64,000 nucleotides of DNA from Aurantiochytrium sp. KH105 (taxonomy: Eukaryota; Sar; Bigyra; Thraustochytrida; Thraustochytriidae), in the NCBI GenBank assembly GCA_003116975.1, contig BGKB01000074.1, positions 186,001-250,000 of the forward strand, read 5' to 3'. This document shows positions 10,248 through 19,709 of the stretch, piece after piece; within the stretch, counting starts at the first letter, position 1; every line of letters begins with the position of its first letter. The notes beneath the pieces were generated by a model. The model ran no database searches and had not been told where the DNA came from. It worked only from the letters and a program-made list of their open reading frames with translations. The translations under genes were made by a program, and so were the position numbers.

Positions 10248-11699
10248 TGATGGAGGCGAGGTCAAAGAGGAGGGCGATACTCGCTCGCTTTTTATGCGCA
10301 GGGTCCAGTCGTCGTGGTCGAAGTGGCTGGGCCGCAGAATGGGGGCCGAGAGGACGCCCAGAGACACGAGCGTGAGCTCTTTGTGCGGAAGACGCTCCTC
10401 CCCGGAAGAACGGTCCAGCTCAAAGCCCGCTGGATACGTGGAAAGCATGGCTCGCGAGGGATGCAATGCGCGAGATGCCGCGACTTCAAGCAAATGGATC
10501 ATCTTCTCGTCCCAGCCCTTGACGAAGCGTGTATGCGCGTCGATATTCAGGAGATAGGTCTCCCCGCCGTACAACGACTTATGGATAAGGGCGCGCGCGG
10601 TGCAGGGCCCAGTTGCACTGCTCGCTGGAATCGCCACGGAGCGAACGTGGCCCAATTTGATGCGCTGTACAAAAAGGTCACGCTCCTCCGGAGTTCTCCC
10701 AAAGTATTCTGTTTCGTCGCTCTCGTTTTGCCAGCAGATTCCCACCCGAACACGTTCGGGGCGCGAAGCTTTCTCATAAAGGTCGAGGACCGTCGAGGCA
10801 CACAGAGGATCTCGAAAGCTTGGGATGGCTACAAAGATTGTCTCCGCAGACGATGGAGTTTCCATTCTTGTCATGGCGGCGGGCTTGGATGCAGAAACAA
10901 CATCCAAAGACTTGCTGTAAAACCAGCAGGTGATGGCCCAGCGAGGCCGACTTTGTGTCTTGAGCACTTCATGCTCCAAGTGAGACTGAAAGACTACCAG
11001 GCGGTTGGCTTCGGGTGCCACATCGTAATGTTGATCACCAGATGGGGAATAAATCCGTAGCGCGCCCTCATGCTTGGTTGGAACCCAAGCTGGATTCAAA
11101 TAGAGAAGTGCAGTCACGACGCGATGACCCTCCTCTTTGTTTTCTGTATCGCGATGCTTGACATAGCCCGCGGTATTTGCGGGATAACAGGCAAGCTGAA
11201 GACTGACGCGATCGGACAGCGCAAAGCGCTCGCGTAGCTGGCTTTGCAAACGCTTGAAGACACGCATGGCGGCATCAAACATTGTCCGGCGGTCCCAGGC
11301 TGCTGTGATCCACGCAATTCGATCGCCTCGATACAGGGCGTCCTGCCAGGCCGTATCGGCCCCCATTCGTGCTACGCGCAAGTCATCAGGGCCACGATCT
11401 CGAATCGCAGTGCACAAGGCCTCGCACTCTTGCGCATCCATTGCTGGCATCTTTGAGCACCAGGCAAAATCATTGCTACACAGCGCAAACAGTGAGTGTG
11501 CATCAAGAATGGGTTCTTCTACGATTTCCTCGGGCTTCACGCTCGTCGTCTCCGCTTTTGGAGAGAGAGATGCTTCAGCTTTGTTGGCGGGCGGCGCGAC
11601 GTCCGCATTCGTTGCAGCTTTTTGCCCTACCGGAGCACCAAGGAAAGCCGCAAGCCGGGCTCTCAAGGCATCGTTTTGCAATACGTTCCCGCTTTGCAT
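9654..11699 (-). CDS. Fused prolyl 4-hydroxylase (PhyA-like) and GT60 GlcNAc-transferase (Skp1 Gnt1-like)
   Basis: One uninterrupted 681-residue frame holds two enzymes. Residues about 70-262 are a 2-oxoglutarate/Fe(II) prolyl 4-hydroxylase: HxD at H182/D184, distal H243, and R253 ten residues later for 2-oxoglutarate. Residues about 285-640 are a GT60 N-acetylglucosaminyltransferase: IFVAIPSFRD start, NIDAHTRF in the metal/sugar-nucleotide position (D387), and later FAGGFNFSR and FFGEES motifs. In Dictyostelium and Toxoplasma, separate enzymes of these families hydroxylate a Skp1 proline and then add GlcNAc to it, linking oxygen to SCF ubiquitin ligases. A low-complexity Ser/Pro/acidic insert (about 10180-10260) interrupts the transferase, and the C-terminus is Ala/Gly/Arg-rich. 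No signal peptide is seen, consistent with a cytosolic enzyme. Substrate identity is inference. Confidence 0.85.
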
Positions 11700-12102
11700 A
11701 TCGCCTGCTTCGCTCGCCGGTCCTGGCTTCGTCCGTCGTACCCCTTCTTCCCCTCCAGCAGCGAACGCACGCCCTGTCAGGCAGCGCTATCCGCGGTGGT
11801 CTCTCTTGTCGCGCTCAAGACGAACAATTCACGATCCTCGTTCTTGCTGTCGGAGTGGTTCTCCTCGTCGGCCTCGTGCAGAGAGGAGAGAAGGCGCCTG
11901 AGAATGCTCGCGTGAGCGTTCGCTCGAGCTCTCGCGACCAGGCGCTCTCGTGAGATGGCGCTCTCGTCGGCGCTCTCGTTTTTGCTGCAACGCAAACAAG
12001 GTGCCACTCGACAGGACTAGTCAAAGCAAAACCATTTTCGCCTGACTAACGACCGCGCCTGTTCGCCGCTCTCGCGCGAGCAGCCGGGCAATCTTGGCGA
12101 GG
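11700..12102. promoter_or_regulatory. Shared upstream region of P4H-Gnt1 and the BIN4-like gene
   Basis: A 403-bp divergent intergenic region. It must hold both promoters and 5' UTRs. No TATA box or recognised operator is visible. Confidence 0.45.
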
Positions 12103-13719
12103 ATGCCGCGCAGCGCGAGGGCGCGCGGGGCGCCGGTGAGCTACAAGGACCAGCTGTCGAGCGACGAGGACTCCAAGAACAGCGATGCGGCGGACGAGGA
12201 CAGCGACGAGGTGCAAGTTGCCAAGGGGCCCAAGACAAAGTCCACGGGCAAGAAGACCACAAAGGCTAGCGCGACCCGCCGGCGGGGTGCCAGTGACAGT
12301 GACGATGAATTCTACAGTGCACGCGGAAATTCCGACAGTGATGACGATGACGACAGTTCCAGTTTTGGCGGCACGGCCCGGCGGAGGAATCCCATTGTGC
12401 TGGACGCGGACGAATCCGACAACGATCTTCTCTCAGACATTGTGATGAAGAAGCCCAGCGCCAAAAAGAAGTTTGCAACTCCGAAAGCGAGTACCAAGAA
12501 AGGTGTGACGAAGGCGAAAACTGTAGGCACGGGTACTCCGCAAAAACGCAAATTAAAGGCAGGATCCGAGAGTGCCTCTTCCGCAAAAGCAAAAAAGCAA
12601 AAGACCTCATTAGCAGGTGGCTCGCAAGTAAAAGCGACTTCTAGTCAGACGAAAAAGACAACTGCAAAACGTGGCGGCGGCAGCGGTGGTGTCAAAACCT
12701 TTCAAACACGAGAAGATGTGGAGGCCGCCATTGTACAGGATGCCGCTGTAAAGGAAGCAGCCAAACTCTCCATGATGAGCCAGGAACGTGATATCTTGAG
12801 TCCAACTCAGGGCTTGTCATTGCCGCGAGCTGTAGCGGCATGCGATAATCGGGAATTCAAGGTGAGCCAGAGCATGAATCGCAAGCATCATCGCCTCTTT
12901 GTGCTTCCCGGCCAAATGTCGCTGCAATCGATTGGAACATGCGGGACGATCGAAGGCTTTGCATCGACAAAGCCTGTGCTTAACATTGAGTTTGCCGAGG
13001 AAGGAAAGACACTTCGATTGCTCGGCGCACTGATTCACCCGGAGACCAACTATCTGCATGTAAACTTTGACGAGCGCGAGAAGCAAGGCGTCACACTCGA
13101 TGCCAAATACGAAGAGGTCGTGGTATTTACTTCGTACGAATGGGTCACGCGCGACGGAAATGGTACAATGGAAGTCCTGCGTCAAGGACCAGCAGAGGAA
13201 ATTGATTGGGCAGATCCACTCATGCTGGGCGAGTCTTACAAGGCGCGAGCGCTGGCCTCCGTCCCACTCACGGAAACAGAAGATCTCGCTTCTCAGGGCG
13301 ACGTCTCCATGGTTGGCAGCTCCCAGGACACTTCGCAAACGAGTAAAAGGTCTTCATCGAATGCTGCAAAGTGGTTCAGCGATGAGAGCGACAGCGATGA
13401 GCCAGAATTTCAAGAAGGCTCGGTCACTGTTTCGACGCCAAGGCGGGCTGTTTCCAGGAGATCTGCGGCTCAGTCTGCGCGCAAAGCTTTTCAAGTGGGC
13501 GACGATGACGACAATGATGATGATGACGAAGACGATGATCAAGAGGAGGACGACGAGATGAACGATGATGGCAGCAGCAATAAAGCGGCTTCCAAGCCAA
13601 AGCGACGCAGGAGTGCCGCGAAGAAAGTCATTGATCTCGATCTTGATGAAGACGAAGACGACAATGAAGACGGCAGTAAAGTTGACGATGACGATGACGA
13701 CGACTATGTTGTTGAGTAG
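12103..13719 (+). CDS. BIN4-like nuclear protein (putative topoisomerase VI accessory factor)
   Basis: The 538-residue protein has a Lys/Ser/acidic N-terminal half with nuclear-type basic clusters, a conserved globular segment (about 12850-13150) and a long acidic C-terminus rich in Asp. The globular segment, with phrases such as HHRLFVLPGQM, GTIEGFA and a terminal VVVFTSYEWV, resembles the domain of plant BIN4/MIDGET, a DNA-binding partner of topoisomerase VI needed for endoreduplication. The match is from recall of the family pattern and could be to another DNA-binding or chromatin protein with the same disordered flanks. The frame opens at a TTG; the ATG at 12103 is used. Tail-to-tail with NOP10, 85 bp apart. 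Confidence 0.5.
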   Translation: MPRSARARGAPVSYKDQLSSDEDSKNSDAADEDSDEVQVAKGPKTKSTGKKTTKASATRRRGASDSDDEFYSARGNSDSDDDDDSSSFGGTARRRNPIVLDADESDNDLLSDIVMKKPSAKKKFATPKASTKKGVTKAKTVGTGTPQKRKLKAGSESASSAKAKKQKTSLAGGSQVKATSSQTKKTTAKRGGGSGGVKTFQTREDVEAAIVQDAAVKEAAKLSMMSQERDILSPTQGLSLPRAVAACDNREFKVSQSMNRKHHRLFVLPGQMSLQSIGTCGTIEGFASTKPVLNIEFAEEGKTLRLLGALIHPETNYLHVNFDEREKQGVTLDAKYEEVVVFTSYEWVTRDGNGTMEVLRQGPAEEIDWADPLMLGESYKARALASVPLTETEDLASQGDVSMVGSSQDTSQTSKRSSSNAAKWFSDESDSDEPEFQEGSVTVSTPRRAVSRRSAAQSARKAFQVGDDDDNDDDDEDDDQEEDDEMNDDGSSNKAASKPKRRRSAAKKVIDLDLDEDEDDNEDGSKVDDDDDDDYVVE

Positions 13720-13804
13720 GAAATAATGCAATGCATGAGTTTTACACATTGGCTTGTGGGAGGAACGAAAAAAATAACGTCAATACCAAATCGCTTAGCA
13801 CATA

Positions 13805-14106
13805 TTACACTTTGGGCGCGGGCAACTGCGAAGGCAAGAGGCCGTAACGCTGCTTAAGAGTGATCCGCTGGCGCGACATCTTGTCGTCCGGGCTGAAGCG
13901 GGCAGGATGTGCGGACTCGGTAGGTTCACCCTCGGGGGTCTCCTTCTGCTCAATTGTACGACAGCGCAGCGAGTCCAGTTAGTCTCGTTGACTTCCACCA
14001 TATCTTCTCAAGAGTCTGCAACCTCATTTCCCTCCCTCTCCTCACCACGTACCTTGAGCGTGTACACGCGCTTGCCCTCCTCGTTCAAGTAGTACATGAG
14101 ATGCAT
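13805..14106 (-). CDS. NOP10: NOP10, H/ACA snoRNP subunit (2 exons)
   Basis: Join of 14106-14053 and 13945-13805 (minus). NOP10 is a small core protein of H/ACA ribonucleoproteins that guide rRNA pseudouridylation. Exon 1 encodes [18 protein letters not shown], the nearly invariant NOP10 N-terminus. A GTACGT donor at 14052, a 107-bp intron and a GAGCAG acceptor keep phase 0. Exon 2 carries the [12 protein letters not shown] motif, a basic [13 protein letters not shown] segment and ends PAPKV. The product is 64 residues, the usual length of the family. The gene is easily missed because neither exon forms a long frame; the open frame in this position on the same strand is in the wrong phase. 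Confidence 0.95.
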
Positions 14107-14745
14107 CTTTGCCGTCAACTTGCACGCGACGCGCGTCCGTCTGTCTGCTGATCCGGGTCGGCGCTCCGCTGCTTCGCGTCCACGCACTCCGGAAGGCAGG
14201 CGGGCGATCGAGCGAGAGCGCGGCAGCCAAGGCGTGGTCCCGACGCTGTTGCTAGTCTGGGCGGCGCGGGGCGAGAGCGACCAATTCTGGTGGTCTCGGC
14301 GGGCCTCCTTAAACCCCCGTGCGCGCCCACCTTAATTGTGGCGTTGGGACTCTTTTTGGGCCACTTCGATTCTCACTCACAACACGTGCAAGCAAGCAAG
14401 CACGTAAGCAAGCACGTAAGCAAGCAAGTGAGCAGGCAAGCAAGCAAGCGAGCAAGGTAGCAGGCAGGCGCCAGAGATGCGACCTTGCCGCTGCCGAGGC
14501 AAACCTGCGTCGCCGGCTGTGCGAAAGGCGGCGAACGAGGGAGGGAGGGACGGAGGGAGTGTTTGAGGTGGCGCTGCTGGTCACTACTGGTCGCTCCACC
14601 TGGCAGACTGACTGCGAGCGAAGGTCAGGAGCACAGCGACGACGCCGACTGTTTCTGTGTACTGTGCATGGGGAAAAAACGGAGCGGACGCCACGAGACT
14701 ACCCAAGTCGGCCTTTTCTTTTCAGACAAGAAAAGATCTAACAAT
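14107..14745. promoter_or_regulatory. Upstream region of NOP10 and the UBA5-like gene, with CAAG repeats
   Basis: A 639-bp divergent region. An imperfect tetranucleotide array of CAAG/CACGTAAG units runs from about 14390 to 14460. A pyrimidine tract ending TTTTCAG at about 14724 could be the acceptor of a 5' UTR intron of the UBA5-like gene. No coding sequence is recognised. Confidence 0.45.
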
Positions 14746-15750
14746 ATGGGCGATGTCGAAGAGTCAAGCGAGAACACTGCGCTGCATGCAACACTGGAGC
14801 GAGCGAGGTTCGAGGTGGCAAAGGAAGAAGATGTTTTGGCCTGGGTGAAACGACTCGAATGTAAAATCAAAGAGCTCGAGTTCGCAGCCCGCATGCACAA
14901 GAACCCCGACGTCATTCGTAGAGTCCAGGAACTCGATCTCGAAAAATTGGAGCGTTTTGCGAACAAATCCAAGACCAGAATGAGCGAGCCCGAAAATAAG
15001 AGTCACTCTCATGTACGACCCTTGCAGCCAAAAACTGTCATTCTAGTGGGAGCTGGAGACGTTGGGTCGTTTATTGCGGAAGGCCTTGCTCGCGCCGGAA
15101 TCGGCAAGCTTGGCATCCTCGACGACAAGGTCGTCACCGAGGCCTGTCTCGCAAAATCATGTTTTCGACGCGAGCACATTGGTCTGGCGCAAGCTGTGGC
15201 TGCACGCTCGCTTGCACAAGATCTCTCCTTTTCAAGCAGCGTATGTTCCATGTCATCTCCCGTTTCGGTACGAGCTCTAGATGAACTCTGCGGAGACTTG
15301 GATGTGTATCCCGCTGATTTGGTTGTCTGCTGCCTCCGCGAACGTGAAGAGCGCTCTGCTGTGAGTGCATGGTGTGTAGAGAATGGCACGGCCTTTATCG
15401 ATACTTCAATTCACATTGACCCCGCGCACGGTCTGAGTGGTGCGGTTCATGCGTATACGTCGCTCGCTTCTTCAGACAAGGTTGTGGCTCTCGAGAATTG
15501 CGCAAAATGCGATTCTTTTGCCCAGACACAAACGCGATCAAATCGTTGCGAAGAAAGTCCTGACCCGGGCTTTGCAGCGCTTCTCGCAGGTCTTGTTCTT
15601 GCCAAAATAAGTAGACTTTTGCTTCCTTCGACAGTCAACGACCCTGGGCGATTATATACTTCCTATTCACGTCGGATGGACAAGGTTACTGTTTCCTCTG
15701 CTGCAGCACGGGCTGTCAACGCGTGTTCGTGTTCCACCGCGATTTCCTGA
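14746..15750 (+). CDS. Degenerate UBA5/ThiF-fold E1-like protein
   Basis: The 334-residue protein has an N-terminal coiled-coil-like region (about residues 10-85) and a Rossmann ThiF/E1 fold starting TVILVGAGDVGSFIAEGLARAGIGKLGILDD, best matching UBA5, the E1 of UFM1. Key E1 positions are altered: the glycine loop is GAGDVG instead of GxGGVG, the downstream N-x-N-R motif is replaced by C-x-A-K, the CVDN-type aspartate after strand 6 is missing (LREREER), and the catalytic-cysteine segment reads NRCEESPDP. One CxxC of the zinc site (ENCAKC) survives. The ORF ends abruptly with CSCSTAIS at the edge of a 60-bp repeat array. It may be a pseudoenzyme, an unrelated ThiF-fold protein or a decaying gene. 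The ATG at 14746 is the first Met before homology. Confidence 0.6.
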   Translation: MGDVEESSENTALHATLERARFEVAKEEDVLAWVKRLECKIKELEFAARMHKNPDVIRRVQELDLEKLERFANKSKTRMSEPENKSHSHVRPLQPKTVILVGAGDVGSFIAEGLARAGIGKLGILDDKVVTEACLAKSCFRREHIGLAQAVAARSLAQDLSFSSSVCSMSSPVSVRALDELCGDLDVYPADLVVCCLREREERSAVSAWCVENGTAFIDTSIHIDPAHGLSGAVHAYTSLASSDKVVALENCAKCDSFAQTQTRSNRCEESPDPGFAALLAGLVLAKISRLLLPSTVNDPGRLYTSYSRRMDKVTVSSAAARAVNACSCSTAIS

Positions 15751-15905
15751 AAGACAGATTTGATCGCATTACAAATTGCCAATGCGGATTTGAGCTCCGC
15801 AAGGAACTCCTGAAGATGCCTGATCGCATTACGTTCTGCCGACATAAGCTTGCTCTCCGCCGTGGACTCATGAAGACTCTGATTGCACCGCAACCAGCAA
15901 ACGCA
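15725..15905. repeat. Degenerate tandem repeat, about 60-bp unit, about 3 copies
   Basis: Copies align on GATCGCATTAC (starting near 15763 and 15823, with a third degenerate GATTGCACCG near 15882), each preceded by CTGAAGAY-like sequence. The array overlaps the last codons of the UBA5-like frame. It also stays open on the minus strand, where it reads as roughly 20-residue repeats around NAI[KR]. Confidence 0.6.
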
Positions 15906-17421
15906 TGCTTGTTATTAACCCCGATGGAACTATTTAGAGAAGATGTCGTCACCGCAGGACATCACGGCAACGTTAGGACAACGTAGCCAGGGAATCATTC
16001 CAGAACTCGGTGCGGATCTTTAGCAACACGGCAATGACCCTGAACTGCGTAGAGGCTGCCCGTGTAATTTGCAATACCTGCGCAAAGAATTTGGCAATGT
16101 GACCATGGCTGCTCAATCAAAGTTAGGGAGCAAGTGTGGAACGAGGCCACGCCACTCAGTAGCTGACTTCCGCAGATGAATCTAGCCTAGAGATCAAACA
16201 ATGCACAAGGAATCCTGAAAATCTCCCGTCGCGACACGAGTCGTAACTGCGAGTTCTTGTTTTCCCGAAATACCTGAAAACGTATCGGTTTAAACTTTCC
16301 GCGTCGTGAAAAGGAACTTGCGTTTTTGCTGCGGTAAACTCCGTTGCTTCAGGTGCAAGAGAAGTTACGACACTCCAAAGTGTTAGAAAATTTAAAATTC
16401 AAAAAGCACAGACAGCACAGCAGTCTTGAGTCATCACTACATTAAGGTGACCTGCTCCGCCCACGCTCGCTCTTCGGCGCGGCGTGTCAACTCTTCAAGT
16501 ACGTAACTCTGTTACGAAGCCCTCCCAACCTTGTTTTGAAATTAAATTCCTTTTACTCTGGTGAGAGATCACTTTTATGAATAGGAGAGACTCTAATGCT
16601 GCGGCTCCACGAGAAGAGCGCAAGATCGAAGAGAAGTTCGTCGGAGCCCTGTTTACTGCTCCTGCTTCAAGGGGCGTTAACGAAGCGCCTTGGCCTCGGC
16701 AACAGTGTCTGCCACAACGAAGCCAGCCTACCGGAGGGAAGAAAATTGGAAAGTGGGAAAAATAAAAAATAAAAAAAAAGGGGAAGAAAGAAAGAGAAGA
16801 AAAGAAACGAAAAGAAGAGGAAAATCAAACGAATCGAGCGTCAGGGCCTGCTAATTTTCAGTTTCGCGCAAGAGAAAAGCGTCTTGCCTGTTTGCATTGG
16901 CCTCGAGTTCCCATGTCTCGCGTCTCTCGTCACCGCGCGCCTCGACGATTGCAGCAGCTAGGCCTGCTGATCCCTCCCGCAGTAGAACGCGAGGCACGCG
17001 GCGCGCGCGCTCCAGGCCTCCCCTCCTTCTCCTCGCCGTCATCGTCACAAAGCTCGAGCATGGCGTCCAGCGAGACAAAATGCGCAAAAATGCGCAAAAA
17101 TGCACCACCGGCAGGCACGCATGCTCTTGGGCAACATCCGCCCTCGCCGTCTATCCACGCCAGGCCGCCCGTCTCGCGCCTTTCACGCGCCGCGCCCGCT
17201 CGGCCTCCCGCGCAAGACCCGCACAGACGCTCGCCCGCTCTCGCAGGTTTCCTGAGAGCGAGCGAGCGAGCGAGCGAGCGAGTCCGCGAAGAAAGCGAGC
17301 AAGAGCATCAGTCGAGGCCGCGCGCTGCGTCGAGGGGCATTCTATAAATCCTCGACGTTCATCATCAGCGTGAAATCCTCACCCCGCCCCGCCTCCGCGC
17401 CGGTTAGACGCGCCGCCCCGC
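15906..17421. other. Gene-poor, lower-GC stretch before the assembly gap
   Basis: About 1.5 kb without a supported gene. Only short frames occur. A purine-rich AAAGAAAG-type tract lies at about 16740-16830, followed by GC-rich sequence with a GAGC repeat near 17262-17282. Confidence 0.4.
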
Positions 17422-17674
17422 NNNNNNNNNNNNNNNNNNNNNNNNNNNNNNNNNNNNNNNNNNNNNNNNNNNNNNNNNNNNNNNNNNNNNNNNNNNNNNN
17501 NNNNNNNNNNNNNNNNNNNNNNNNNNNNNNNNNNNNNNNNNNNNNNNNNNNNNNNNNNNNNNNNNNNNNNNNNNNNNNNNNNNNNNNNNNNNNNNNNNNN
17601 NNNNNNNNNNNNNNNNNNNNNNNNNNNNNNNNNNNNNNNNNNNNNNNNNNNNNNNNNNNNNNNNNNNNNNNNNN
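17422..17674. other. Assembly gap (run of N)
   Basis: 253 undetermined bases. The flanks are CG-rich, alanine-codon-like low complexity, a typical assembly break. The 5' end of the next gene may lie inside it. Confidence 0.99.
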
Positions 17675-17686
17675 GGCCACGCCGCG

Positions 17687-17734
17687 ATGGCCGCGACCCC
17701 CGGGAGCGCCGCGGCGGCCGCGGCGGCGGCGGCG

Positions 17735-17767
<33 letters not shown>

Positions 17768-19468
17768 GCGGCGGCAGCTACAGGCGCGGGATGCGCAGCG
17801 GGGATGAGGACGATGGAAATGGAGATGGAGCCGCCGCTGCTGCCGCTGCCGCTGCTGCCGCTGCTGCCGCCGCTGCGCGGGGGCGACGCACGGGAAGCCG
17901 CGGCCGCCGCCGACGCTGGCGTCGCTGCCGCCGCAGCCGCCGCAGCCGCCGCAGCCGCCGCCGCGCGCGCGCGAAGCCGGGGAGCGCAGGGCGAAGGCGG
18001 TGACGTGACGAGGTGCCTCAGCGACGATAACGACGACTTTGTCAATGAAGACGAGGAGAACGACGACGACGACGACGACGACGACGAAGAGGATGAGGAG
18101 GTGGATAAGGACAGAGAAAAAGCGCACAGCGACGTCGGTAGCGCGAATCTCGAAACTGACTTTGGGGATGTCGTGCTTGAGAGCCTGCTGAGCGGCGAGA
18201 TGATGGCGGACGAAGATGAGGACGAGGAAGAGAGCTTTGCGAGCAGCAGCAGCGGAGACGACGCACGCAGAGCCGTCGAAACCAATGCTGCTGCGCAAGA
18301 CGAGGAAAAGGAGGACACCAATGGACCTCAAATCCACGCGCGACAGCAAAAGGTCTCAGCTCCCGAAATAGAAGAAGTTCGTGTCTCAAAAGCTGCAAAG
18401 GGGCGGAAGAGACTTGCGTGCGAGGTGAGATTGTGTCAGAACCAAGCACGATCTCGCAAACGCTGCGTGTTACACGGCGGGGGGAAACGGTGCAAGGTGC
18501 CCGGCTGCACAGCGCTTGCGCGAGCCCGAAACATGTGCAAGTCTCACGGTACGCCTCGATGTGCAGCCTCTGGATGCCAGCGTACAGTTCAAAAGGCAGG
18601 AGATTCATGCGCAATGCACAGCTTGCCCGAGCGGAGCAAACTTCCATCCAATTCTTTGCCTATGCAAGCCACAAATGAGGCCGCCGTTGCCACTGACGCT
18701 GACGCTGACGCTGCGCAGGATGACCTTGAGAGAGACCACGGTATCGCCAATCGCGACAGCACTGCGCGCCCACGGAGGCGTCTGCGAGCCGAAACGACTC
18801 AATGCGGGCATGCGGGATGCGGCAACCGTGTGAGGACCCGGGGTCGTTGCATAGCTCATGGTGGTAGCAAAATGTGTGCAGGGGAGGGATGCAGGGCAAA
18901 TGCTCTGACTGGCAATTTTTGCCGGGCTCACGGCGGCGGTCAGCAATGCGAAATTGCTGGTTGCACGAAACAACCCGTGTCGCAAAAGAAATGTAAAGCC
19001 CATGGTGGTGTTGCGCGATGCAAAGTGGCCGGCTGCAATGCTCTTGGCGGGGTTGGCGGCACATGCACGGAGCACCGAAATTTGCTTTACTGCCAAGAGC
19101 ACGGATGCGAAAAGATGGCTCGCGCGCAGGGCAGATGCATCGCGCACGGAGGCGGAGCTCGCTGCAAGAGGCTTGGGTGTACCAGGGCAGCGCAGTCGAA
19201 CGGAAGGTGTGCTCGTCATGGTGGAGGGCGCCGCTGCAGCGTTGAAAACTGCCCAAGGTCTGCTCAGCCCAGGCGCAAGTGTCTGCAGCACACCGGTAAG
19301 AACGGCTGTCGCGAACCGCACTGCGCAGACCGCCTTGGTCAGCCTGATCTCTGTTTTCGCCACGGAGGCGGCAGGCGCTGTATTGAGCCAGGATGCGATA
19401 AGTTCGCTCGAACAAAAGGCATGTGCACATTTCATCGGACGGCTGCCGCTGCTTTAGATGCAGAGTGA
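17687..19468 (+). CDS. Cys/His-rich protein with 12 WRKY19-like CCCH repeats
   Basis: The visible frame is 593 residues. The first 110 or so are polyalanine and low complexity, then an acidic region, then two blocks of zinc-binding repeats: three units from about 18420 and nine more from about 18800. Each unit follows C-x4-C-x8/9-C-x2-H, commonly ending HGGG[KR][RK]C into the next unit. This repeat type is known from plant WRKY19-like proteins and is frequent in oomycetes and related protists; its role is unclear and no WRKY domain is seen here. The ATG at 17687 is only 13 bases after the assembly gap, so the true start may lie in or before the gap. Tail-to-tail with the Nup188 gene. Confidence 0.75.
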
Positions 19469-19709
19469 GGCACAAGCTATCTATGAGACCGTGCAAGCGA
19501 GTGTTTTTTGGGGAAAATTGCAAAAGGCACAACTAGGCTTGGAGGGAGAGGGAACGGAAGGAAAGAAGAAGAAGAAGCGGGAAAAAAAAATAATAAAAGA
19601 GGAGGAACCCTCGATTATGATGAAAGGTTATTGCGAATTTCTAACACAGCTATAGACAGCCAATCAACTCACGATACGTTTTGCTTGCATGCGCAGTGAG
19701 CGTGCTTGG

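Noticed and set aside
13795-14001. Minus-strand 68-codon frame in the NOP10 locus
   Set aside because: It is in the wrong phase relative to the NOP10 exons and begins inside the intron.
18605-19532. Minus-strand frames opposite the CCCH repeats
   Set aside because: Regular cysteine/glycine codons leave the other strand open; the plus strand alone gives the zinc motifs.
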